Position numbers and translations under genes: made by a program. Under the pieces are notes generated by a model that searched no databases, had not been told where the DNA came from, and saw only the letters and a list, made by a program, of their open reading frames with translations. A DNA stretch of 13,558 nucleotides, from the NCBI GenBank assembly GCA_937919295.1, contig CALFRX010000077.1:1-13558 (forward strand), written 5' to 3'. The stretch comes from an uncultured Peptococcaceae bacterium. Lineage in GTDB: Bacteria; Bacillota; Dehalobacteriia; UBA7702. Positions 7,003-12,677 of the stretch are shown one piece after another (within the stretch, counting starts at the first letter, position 1; the number at the start of each line of letters is the position of its first letter).

Positions 7003-7662
7003 TTACGGTTGATTGAGAAATTCGATGATGGCGGCGGCCAGCTCCTTTTTTTCCAGGAAAAACGGTTTTTCCCCGGTAAAGTAAAGAGGCTCGGAAAAGG
7101 TCATCCGGCGGTTTTTCGGTGCAAAGCGCAAGGGCGTAAAGGCAAGATGGCGGTCGGTGTCACGGAAATACGCCTTTTCCAGATGAAAAAAACCGGTATA
7201 AATCTCTTTGATGGGATCCGCGGTATTGCTGTAGTCGGTATCAACGGCAATGACGACGCTTTTTCCGCGTTTCAGTGTCTCGTTGGTTTCCCGAAAGGTT
7301 TCCAGAATATCGCGTTTGCCGCGGTGGACGGGAATGCTGTCAATGCTGCGAATCAGCGGCGCCACGATGGCTGCGGCGAAAGCGGCGCGGGGAGCGAAAC
7401 GCCGTGGATGTTTGCCGTGCCGCGTGGAAAACGTATAGTCGCGGAATTGATAAAAACAGTCGGGGAAATGAAAAAAGATGTCCAGCACCCAAATGCGCAC
7501 CGGTATTTTTAAGGAAACGAAAGCGTTGAGCGGCCCTTTTAAGTCGCTGTGCCGGATGAGAAAAACCGTCGGTTGGGGCAAGGCGGCGATGTCCTGGGTC
7601 GTGTGGCAGGGCTTGATCACAAGAGACGCGGCGACGCGGAGAAAACGTTGGCATTTGTTCAT
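7003..7662 (-). CDS. Divergent LPLAT-like (PlsC-type) acyltransferase
   Basis: The 219-residue protein resembles the lysophospholipid/1-acylglycerol-3-phosphate acyltransferase fold, in a divergent branch that I recall next to GT2 glycosyltransferases in Bacillota. Block I is LIRHSDLKGPLNAF (35-48), where the expected H(x)4D becomes His38 followed by Gly43; Asp40 is closer to the His. Block III is SIDSIPVHRG (106-115) and the FPEGTRS block is replaced by VVIAVDTDYS (136-145). The overall order therefore matches an LPLAT, but two catalytic blocks are non-canonical, so activity or substrate may differ. There is no clear transmembrane anchor. The ATG at 7662 shares ATGA with the stop of the upstream glycosyltransferase and has a GGGAGG ribosome binding site, so the two are coupled. 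A joint role in making an acylated glycolipid or membrane-linked glycan is inference. Confidence 0.68.
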   Translation of the reverse strand: MNKCQRFLRVAASLVIKPCHTTQDIAALPQPTVFLIRHSDLKGPLNAFVSLKIPVRIWVLDIFFHFPDCFYQFRDYTFSTRHGKHPRRFAPRAAFAAAIVAPLIRSIDSIPVHRGKRDILETFRETNETLKRGKSVVIAVDTDYSNTADPIKEIYTGFFHLEKAYFRDTDRHLAFTPLRFAPKNRRMTFSEPLYFTGEKPFFLEKKELAAAIIEFLNQP

Positions 7663-8351
7663 GTTTTCCTCCCGATGTTGGTTAAAAAGCAGAGGGAAAC
7701 ACGGAGGGAATCACGAACCGGGCGGTAGTGACTTGCGGCGTTTTCGTTGATATAAACTGTTTTTATCGCTACGGTACGGATGGGGATGTGGCGGCGGGCG
7801 GCATCGATCAGCATATTGATTTCGTATTCAAAGCGCTGGCCGGGAATGCGGCAAAGGACGGGAGCGTAAGCATAAGGCAGGCCCCGTAAACCCGTCTGGG
7901 TATCGCCGACGTTGATGCCATAGAGATTTTTGGCAAAGAACGCGGCGGTAAGGTTGCCGAGATAACTCTTTTTCGGTGTTTCTCGATCAAAGGCGCGGGT
8001 TCCCAAAACAATGCTATCGGGATATTTTTCTAAGCTATAAAGCACTTTTTTGATATCTTCCATTTTATGTTGACCGTCACAATCCGCGGTGATGAAGGCG
8101 TCGGTTGCCGTATCTTCTTCAAGACAATGGACAAAGGCTGTTTTCAGCGCCGCGCCTTTGCCGCGGTTTTCCTTGTGACGCAGTACGGTGGCGCCGGCTG
8201 CCTTGACTTCCGCAAAGATATTTTCCCAGGGAGCTGCGCTGCCGTCGTTCACAACGACAATGCGGCGAAAGCCGTTTTTTATCAGTTCCCGAATAAAGCC
8301 GGGGAACGTTGGCGGTGGTTCCAACGCTGGAATGATTAAAACGCAATTCAT
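7659..8351 (-). CDS. Family 2 glycosyltransferase, dolichol-phosphate-mannose synthase-like
   Basis: The 230-residue protein is a single-domain GT2 (GT-A fold) enzyme. Motifs are VVVNDGS (32-38) for the nucleotide, NRGKGAALKTAF (62-73), the metal-binding DCDGQH (90-95), and DTQTGLRGLP (150-159), followed by QRFEYEINML (172-181). The DTQTGLRG and RFEYE blocks are characteristic of the DPM1/polyprenyl-phosphate glycosyltransferase group, so the acceptor may be a polyprenyl phosphate or other lipid. No transmembrane tail is present, so it would sit at the inner face of the membrane. I chose the ATG at 8351, which has AAAGGAG eight bases upstream, rather than an in-frame ATG 21 bases earlier that has no ribosome binding site and would lie over this one. 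The gene heads the operon and overlaps the acyltransferase by ATGA. Confidence 0.9.
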   Translation of the reverse strand: MNCVLIIPALEPPPTFPGFIRELIKNGFRRIVVVNDGSAAPWENIFAEVKAAGATVLRHKENRGKGAALKTAFVHCLEEDTATDAFITADCDGQHKMEDIKKVLYSLEKYPDSIVLGTRAFDRETPKKSYLGNLTAAFFAKNLYGINVGDTQTGLRGLPYAYAPVLCRIPGQRFEYEINMLIDAARRHIPIRTVAIKTVYINENAASHYRPVRDSLRVSLCFLTNIGRKT

Positions 8352-8442
8352 AGCGGTCGCTCCTTTTTTCATCGGTACTAATAATTTATGGAAAAGAGGG
8401 GAAAAACATGCTTAGGGAAAGTTTTTGTGCCTTTGCAGAAAA

Positions 8443-8472
8443 GTGACAAAACCCCCAATAAAAACATATCCT
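8443..8472 (+). promoter_or_regulatory. Candidate promoter for NifX-like gene
   Basis: GTGACA (8443-8448) and TATCCT (8467-8472) are separated by 18 bases, five and four matches to consensus. Transcription would start near 8479, just ahead of the AAAAGGAG ribosome binding site at 8487-8494. The divergent glycosyltransferase operon must also start from this 130-base gap, but I see no good promoter on the minus strand. Confidence 0.4.
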
Positions 8473-8503
8473 TCATTTTTATTCGGAAAAGGAGATTTTG
8501 ACA

Positions 8504-9025
8504 GTGGAATTTAAAGAAAAAGAAAACCTAAAAATAGCCGTTGCCTGCGAGAACGGTGAAGTTGTCAAAGATTTAGGGCAGACGGAGCAACTGATGCTCT
8601 ATGATACCCAGGATGGAAAGATTCTAAAGCAAAAGGTTGTTGATGTTAAAAAGGATCGCGCGGATTCCTTTGGCGGCCATTTTGCCCAAAACGGCGTTGA
8701 TGTCTTGATTTGTAATGAATTGACCAACGAGGAAGCCGAAGAGCTCCGTAATGCCGGCGTTCTTACGTATGCGGGGAATAGCGGTAGCGGCAAAGAACTG
8801 GTGGGCCGTCTTTTGCGTCAGGAACTTTTTTACGATCCCGGCGCGCATCTCAGCGGAGAGGGCCTCGGCTGTGAGCGTTGTGTCGACCACCGTGATTACC
8901 GCATGGAAATCGCCGCGGAGATCGGGCGTATTTCCGGGCATAACCGGTTTCATCCCGGACATAACCGTGTCGGCGGTGAAACCACCGGTCACAATCAGCG
9001 CGTCAGTTACAAAAAGGAACGTTGA
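8504..9025 (+). CDS. NifX/NifB-type (dinitrogenase iron-molybdenum cofactor-like) protein with His/Cys tail
   Basis: Residues 9-113 match the small alpha/beta domain of NifX, NafY and the NifB C-terminus, which binds iron-sulfur or iron-molybdenum clusters in nitrogenase assembly but occurs widely in anaerobes without nitrogenase. The strand KIAVACENGEVV (10-21), LMLYDTQDGKIL (30-41) and GVDVLICNELT (64-74) are typical. The usual HFGHT block is DLGQTEQ here, so its histidines are missing. The tail from about residue 114 is unusual: GCERC (122-126) and then a repeated GHN motif, GHNRFHPGHNR and GHNQR (145-166), giving a histidine-rich end that might bind metal. I chose GTG at 8504, nine bases after AAAAGGAG; a TTG two codons upstream is only three bases from it. 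The gene stands alone; function beyond metal or cluster binding is not assignable. Confidence 0.72.
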   Translation: MEFKEKENLKIAVACENGEVVKDLGQTEQLMLYDTQDGKILKQKVVDVKKDRADSFGGHFAQNGVDVLICNELTNEEAEELRNAGVLTYAGNSGSGKELVGRLLRQELFYDPGAHLSGEGLGCERCVDHRDYRMEIAAEIGRISGHNRFHPGHNRVGGETTGHNQRVSYKKER

Positions 9026-9171
9026 TTGTCGCGGTGAAAGTCTTCACCGGCCCGGCTCTTAACCTTAGCAAATGCGGCAGCATTTTCAAGGATAAGGGCG
9101 TGTATTTCAAAGCAAATGCCGTAGGTATTTGGCCAAAAAGAAGATGCCTTTCTCGATGGCCTGTCATCCCG

Positions 9172-9203
9172 CAGCTAAAATCCGCCAAAGCGGATTTTAG
9201 CTG
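9172..9203. repeat. Perfect 14-bp inverted repeat
   Basis: Arms 9172-9185 and 9190-9203 are exact reverse complements around the loop CAAA. There is no U-tract on either side, so it is not a normal terminator. The size and isolation in an intergenic region suggest a palindromic intergenic unit or a strong RNA hairpin. Confidence 0.85.
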
Positions 9204-9213
9204 TAAAATGAGG

Positions 9214-9230
9214 TTTTGCCTAAGGCAAAA
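9214..9230. repeat. 7-bp inverted repeat
   Basis: TTTTGCC (9214-9220) and GGCAAAA (9224-9230) pair exactly around TAA, ten bases after the 14-bp palindrome. No U-tract of termination quality follows on the plus strand. Confidence 0.6.
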
Positions 9231-9240
9231 AGAGACTATT

Positions 9241-9275
9241 TATAAAAAATGCGCGCCACAGATTCTGCGGTGCGC
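9241..9275 (-). terminator. Terminator-like hairpin on minus strand (orphan)
   Basis: Arms 9251-9261 and 9265-9275 pair over 11 bp with one wobble and one mismatch around ATT. On the minus strand the hairpin is followed by ATTTTTTAT, which resembles a rho-independent terminator. No minus-strand gene exists to its right before scfA, so it may end an unseen short transcript or be part of a structured element. Confidence 0.4.
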
Positions 9276-9427
9276 CCTTTAACCATCACATCAAAACGCC
9301 CGCGCTCTTTAGGAGACGAAAGAGGTTTTTTGTGAAACAACAATAAAATCAAATGGAGAGATCAACGGCGGCCGCCTTTCTTCGGCCCGGGGATTCTTTG
9401 AGGGTCTTCTTAATACAGGGGTTTCTG

Positions 9428-9454
9428 CACTCTCGAAAGGGAGAGCTTTTTTTT
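9428..9454 (+). terminator. Rho-independent terminator upstream of scfA
   Basis: CTCTC (9430-9434) and GAGAG (9441-9445) pair around GAAAGG and are followed by C and eight T residues (9447-9454). It would end any transcript coming from the NifX-like gene or from the hairpin-rich region, and isolates the SCIFF locus, whose promoter begins 57 bases further on. Confidence 0.78.
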
Positions 9455-9510
9455 ATTATAATATGGTTTTCAGAAGATTTCAATGAGAAAATAAACGCTT
9501 TGATACTTTC

Positions 9511-9538
9511 TTGACATTCTTATGAAATACGCTATAAT
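9511..9538 (+). promoter_or_regulatory. scfA-scfB promoter
   Basis: A perfect TTGACA (9511-9516), a 16-base spacer and a perfect TATAAT (9533-9538) form the strongest promoter in the window. Transcription should start near 9545, giving a leader of about 31 bases. The scfA ribosome binding site AAGGTG (9565-9570) lies five bases before its ATG and can weakly pair with CACC just upstream. Confidence 0.9.
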
Positions 9539-9575
9539 AAATAAAGTATGATACCACCGGAAAGAAGGTGTAACA

Positions 9576-9728
9576 ATGAAGAGGATCTCCACATTGGAAG
9601 CGAGAAATCTTACGGTATCCGCAAAGGAAGGCGGTTGCGGCGAATGTCAAACTTCCTGCCAATCCGCGTGCAAAACTTCCTGCGGTATCGCCAACCAGCA
9701 GTGCGAACAGTGTAAAGATTGCGAATAA
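9576..9728 (+). CDS. scfA: SCIFF ranthipeptide precursor, eight-cysteine variant
   Basis: This 50-residue peptide is the SCIFF (six cysteines in forty-five) precursor, substrate of the radical SAM enzyme encoded next. The leader is about residues 1-19 (MKRISTLEARNLTVSAKEG) and the core begins at GCGECQTSCQSACKTSC, nearly identical to the family core. Cysteines are at 21, 24, 28, 32, 36 and 43, the usual six, plus 46 and 49 in an additional CEQCKDC end. The residue after Cys36 is Gly37, whereas in the thermocellin precursor CteA it is, as I recall, Thr37, the acceptor of the thioether from Cys32. The product is expected to be a thioether-bridged (ranthipeptide) peptide; proposed roles for the family include population-level signalling. 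It is too short for routine gene calling. Start and ribosome binding site are clear. Confidence 0.95.
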   Translation: MKRISTLEARNLTVSAKEGGCGECQTSCQSACKTSCGIANQQCEQCKDCE

Positions 9729-9740
9729 TTAGAAATGAAG

Positions 9741-9783
9741 TCGCCGCATGAGCCGCCATTACCGCGGCGCTGTGGCGATTTTT
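9741..9783 (+). promoter_or_regulatory. Attenuator-like hairpin between scfA and scfB
   Basis: TCGCC (9741-9745) pairs with GGCGA (9774-9778) and, inside a small internal loop, GCCGC (9752-9756) pairs with GCGGC (9764-9768). TTTTT (9779-9783) follows. A second, exclusive pairing, CGCCGC (9742-9747) with GCGGCG (9764-9769), is also possible. It looks like a partial terminator that would let precursor mRNA outnumber maturase mRNA. Confidence 0.65.
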
Positions 9784-9811
9784 ATCATATGGAAAGGAAA
9801 ACCCCTCCTCA

Positions 9812-11212
9812 ATGGTACATTTATTCCAAAATAACGGCTTTTATATTGCTTTGGACGCCAACTCCGGCACGGTTCACGATCTGGATGAAGTGGCCTATGA
9901 TATTATCGGCCTTTATGAAAGCACCCCCAAAGACGAAATCATAAAGCTCATTTTGGCAAAATATAATGATCGGGACGACGTCACCGCCGCAGAAATTGAG
10001 GACGTGTTGACGGACATCGAAGCCCTGAAAAAGGAGGGTAGACTTTTCAGTGAAGACCGCTTCCAAGCCGTTGCCGAAAAGCTTAGCCAGCGTCCGCCGG
10101 TAATCAAAGCCCTCTGCCTCCACGTGGCTCACGATTGTAACCTTTCCTGCGGCTACTGCTTTGCGGGGAAAGGGGAATACCACGGTGATCGCGACTTAAT
10201 GTCTTTTGCCACCGGCAAACGGGCCCTTGATTTTCTGATCGAACATTCCGGTGATCGGCATAATTTGGAAGTGGACTTTTTCGGCGGTGAGCCGCTGATG
10301 AATTTTGCGGTGGTGAAAGCCCTCACCGCTTATGCCCGGAGCATTGAAAAACAGCATCATAAAAATTTTCGTTTTACCCTTACCACCAACGGCGTTCTCA
10401 TTGACGACGAGGTTATTGATTTCTGCAACAGGGAAATGAGCAACGTTGTTTTGAGCATCGACGGCAGAAAAGAAGTCAACGACCGCTTCCGCAAAACCAG
10501 AAACGGCAAGGGCAGTTACGACCTGATCCTGCCGAAGTTTAAACGGCTCATTGAGGCACGAGGTCATAAGGACTACTATCTGCGCGGTACCTATACCCGA
10601 TACAATACCGATTTTGTCCGGGATATTCTGCACCTGGCCGATCTCGGCTTTACAGAGTTATCCATGGAGCCGGTGATCGCGGGGAAAGGGGATCCCTATG
10701 CTCTGAGCGGAGAAGACCTGCCGGTGTTGCTCGAACAATACGATCTCTTGGGCAAAGAGATGAACCGCCGCCGGAAGGAGGGGCGTCCCTTTACCTTTTA
10801 CCACTACATGATCGATCTTACCCATGGGCCCTGTATCGTAAAACGCGTAGCCGGCTGCGGTGTTGGCAGCGAATATATGGCGGTGACCCCCGCCGGGGAG
10901 CTCTATCCCTGCCATCAGTTCGTCGGTGAGGAACGTTTTCGTCTCGGCAATGTCTTTACCGGTATAGAAAACGGCAAACTGCGGCAGGAATTCAAAGCCT
11001 GCAACGTTTATGCCCATAAGGAATGTGACGCGTGCTTTGCCCGCTTTTTCTGTAGCGGCGGCTGTGTGGCCAACGCCTACCATGCCACGGGAAGCCTTCA
11101 CGGCGTCTACGATTACGGTTGTATTCTCCATAAAAAACGTTTGGAAAACGCGATCATGCTGAAGGTCGCCGAAGCCCGTGACCGCAGGGAAAAAGCTGAC
11201 CCATGTGAATAA
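9812..11212 (+). CDS. scfB: SCIFF maturase, radical SAM/SPASM thioether-forming enzyme
   Basis: ScfB-type enzymes (CteB in Clostridium thermocellum) install the Cys thioether bridges in SCIFF peptides. The 466-residue protein has an N-terminal RiPP-recognition region (about 1-90), which should bind the scfA leader. The radical SAM core has the [4Fe-4S] motif CNLSCGYC (Cys109, Cys113, Cys116), GGEP (158-161) for SAM, and the TTNG and SIDG strands. The C-terminal SPASM region carries Cys341, Cys349, Cys367, Cys405, Cys408, Cys414, Cys418 and Cys437, enough for two auxiliary clusters. The length is typical. The ATG at 9812 has only a weak, distant AAAGGAAAA, so translation may be low compared with scfA. 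It follows scfA by 83 bases across an attenuator-like hairpin. Confidence 0.95.
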   Translation: MVHLFQNNGFYIALDANSGTVHDLDEVAYDIIGLYESTPKDEIIKLILAKYNDRDDVTAAEIEDVLTDIEALKKEGRLFSEDRFQAVAEKLSQRPPVIKALCLHVAHDCNLSCGYCFAGKGEYHGDRDLMSFATGKRALDFLIEHSGDRHNLEVDFFGGEPLMNFAVVKALTAYARSIEKQHHKNFRFTLTTNGVLIDDEVIDFCNREMSNVVLSIDGRKEVNDRFRKTRNGKGSYDLILPKFKRLIEARGHKDYYLRGTYTRYNTDFVRDILHLADLGFTELSMEPVIAGKGDPYALSGEDLPVLLEQYDLLGKEMNRRRKEGRPFTFYHYMIDLTHGPCIVKRVAGCGVGSEYMAVTPAGELYPCHQFVGEERFRLGNVFTGIENGKLRQEFKACNVYAHKECDACFARFFCSGGCVANAYHATGSLHGVYDYGCILHKKRLENAIMLKVAEARDRREKADPCE

Positions 11213-11213
11213 A

Positions 11214-12641
11214 ATGAATAAAAAGAATGAAAAAAATCGTCTGAAATCCCTTTTCCCCGAAATTGTCCACTACAGCAATTCGGATATGCTGCCCCTGCAC
11301 ATGCCCGGCCATAAACGGCTCGCCGACTTCATGGGCGGCATCGGCAAATACGATATAACGGAAATCGACGGTTTCGACGATCTCCATCACCCCAGTGGCA
11401 TTTTGAAAGAGGCCATGGCTGCCGCCGCCGACCTTTACCAAAGCCATGCCACCTATTTTCTGGTCAACGGTTCTACCTGCGGGATTTTAGCGGCCATTGC
11501 CGCGGTGACGAAACCCCGGGAGAAGATTCTGATTGCCCGCAACTGTCATAAAGCGGTGCTTAACGCGGTTTCTTTAAGAGAGCTCGATCCCGTTTACGTT
11601 TACCCGAAAGAATGCGGGATTCTTGGCGTGACCGGCAGCGTTGACCCGGAGGAGATTAGCCAGGCGCTGGCAAAGGAAGAGGATATTCGTGCCGTTGTCG
11701 TTACTTCGCCAACCTATGAAGGGGTTGTGTCGGATATCGCCACCATCGCCGCCATTGTTCACAATAGGGGTATTCCCCTGATTGTCGATGGGGCGCACGG
11801 CGCGCATTTTCGTTTCGGCACCGATTTTCCCGCCGCCGCCCTTGATTGCGGCGCCGATATCGTGGTGGAAAGCCTGCATAAAACATTGCCTTCCCTGACC
11901 CAAACGGCGCTGCTTCACGTGAAATCCACTCTTGTTGATAACAAGGAGGTGACCTATGCGTTACAGATTTTCCAAAGTTCCAGTCCCTCCTATCTGCTGA
12001 TTGCCTCCATCACCGAATGTCTTGCCCTGATGGCGAAGGACGGCGCTAACATGATGGCAAAATATAGCGAAAACCTCTTTTCTTTGCGGCAAGTCCTTGA
12101 GGGCCTATCCGGGGTAACACTGTTACGGCAAACCGCGGGCTTTTTTGATTACGATCCCGGAAAGATCGTGTTCGGTGTCGAAGGTTACGGCGGGGGGGAA
12201 ATCGCCGCTCACTTACGCGCCGATTTCCATGTGGAAACGGAAATGGCATCTCCTCGTTATCTGCTTGCCCTGACCTCGGTTTGCGATACAAAGGAAACGC
12301 TCTTTCGTTTTCAGACGGCGCTGAGCCGGCTCTGCCACGGCTTACCCGCAAGAGAGGCACTGCCTTTTCCCAGTATTGCGGCGGTTGCTGCTGAAAAAGT
12401 AATGACCCCCGCCGCAGCCCGGCGGAAGACTTGGCAACGCCGGGACTTGAGGGAAAGTTGCCGCTGTGTGGCAGCGGAGAATCTCTATCTTTATCCCCCC
12501 GGCACGCCTTTGGTGGTGGCAGGGGAGAGGTTCTCTCCTGAAATCATTGCAGCGCTGGAGGTCTATGAAAAAATGGGTTTTTTGGTACACGGTGTTCATA
12601 ACAGACAGGTTTTTGTCGTATCGGAAAAGATGTCTAGATAG
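11214..12641 (+). CDS. Orn/Lys/Arg decarboxylase-type PLP enzyme
   Basis: The 475-residue protein belongs to the Gram-positive fold-type I Orn/Lys/Arg decarboxylase family, which makes putrescine, cadaverine or agmatine. Visible landmarks are LPLHMPGHKR (26-35), GSTCG (86-90), the PLP-contacting VDGAHGAHF (191-199) and the Schiff-base lysine Lys223 in SLHKTLPSLTQTALLH. The C-terminal small domain ends in a normal place. Substrate preference cannot be read. I chose the ATG at 11214, one base after the scfB stop; GTG at 11205 and GTG at 11178 are alternatives, all without a clear ribosome binding site, so translation is probably coupled to scfB. Cotranscription with the SCIFF genes is therefore expected; a functional link is not established. 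Confidence 0.88.
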   Translation: MNKKNEKNRLKSLFPEIVHYSNSDMLPLHMPGHKRLADFMGGIGKYDITEIDGFDDLHHPSGILKEAMAAAADLYQSHATYFLVNGSTCGILAAIAAVTKPREKILIARNCHKAVLNAVSLRELDPVYVYPKECGILGVTGSVDPEEISQALAKEEDIRAVVVTSPTYEGVVSDIATIAAIVHNRGIPLIVDGAHGAHFRFGTDFPAAALDCGADIVVESLHKTLPSLTQTALLHVKSTLVDNKEVTYALQIFQSSSPSYLLIASITECLALMAKDGANMMAKYSENLFSLRQVLEGLSGVTLLRQTAGFFDYDPGKIVFGVEGYGGGEIAAHLRADFHVETEMASPRYLLALTSVCDTKETLFRFQTALSRLCHGLPAREALPFPSIAAVAAEKVMTPAAARRKTWQRRDLRESCRCVAAENLYLYPPGTPLVVAGERFSPEIIAALEVYEKMGFLVHGVHNRQVFVVSEKMSR

Positions 12642-12671
12642 AATTCAGATGGAATTCAGATAGGATAAGGA
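12639..12671 (+). repeat. 11-bp imperfect tandem repeat before CotH gene
   Basis: Three consecutive 11-base units start at 12639, 12650 and 12661; the first two are TAGAATTCAGA and TGGAATTCAGA, and the third is a diverged copy that now contains the ribosome binding site. The first unit includes the decarboxylase stop codon. Confidence 0.6.
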
Positions 12672-12677
12672 GAAACC

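Larger units (their letters stand above)
9026..9575. other. Long hairpin-rich intergenic region, possible structured RNA
   Basis: About 550 bases lie between the NifX-like gene and scfA with no convincing gene. They hold an unusual density of inverted repeats: a perfect 7-bp hairpin directly after the stop (9032-9049), AAATGC/GCATTT near 9070-9085, CAAATGCC/GGTATTTG near 9113-9132, GGCCA/TGGCC near 9131-9161, the 14-bp palindrome at 9172-9203, TTTTGCC/GGCAAAA at 9214-9230, an imperfect 11-bp stem at 9251-9275, CTCTTT/AAAGAG near 9310-9330 and the terminator at 9428-9454. The scfA promoter follows at 9511-9538. I do not recognise a known riboswitch or small RNA family; in particular no T-box, SRP RNA or RNase P core was seen. 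Confidence 0.5.

Noticed and set aside
8352..8372. Upstream in-frame ATG for the glycosyltransferase
   Set aside because: Using it would place the good AAAGGAG ribosome binding site inside the coding region, and it has no site of its own.
8624..8992. Minus-strand open frame opposite the NifX-like gene with protein-like composition
   Set aside because: It is antisense to a recognisable NifX domain with a good ribosome binding site, has no site of its own and no family I recognise; treated as a shadow.
9022..9282. 86-residue plus-strand open frame starting at TTG after the NifX-like gene
   Set aside because: It runs through the 14-bp palindrome and two other hairpins, has no ribosome binding site and no recognisable domain; coding is unlikely.
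9290..9454. Possible T-box or other riboswitch leader before the terminator
   Set aside because: No T-box antiterminator core or other riboswitch consensus could be found, and the terminator is followed by a separate promoter for scfA rather than by a gene in the same transcript.
9480..9662. 60-residue minus-strand open frame
   Set aside because: It is antisense to the scfA promoter and coding region.
9735..9944. 69-residue plus-strand open frame between scfA and scfB
   Set aside because: It covers the attenuator-like hairpin and the start of scfB in another frame; it lacks a ribosome binding site.
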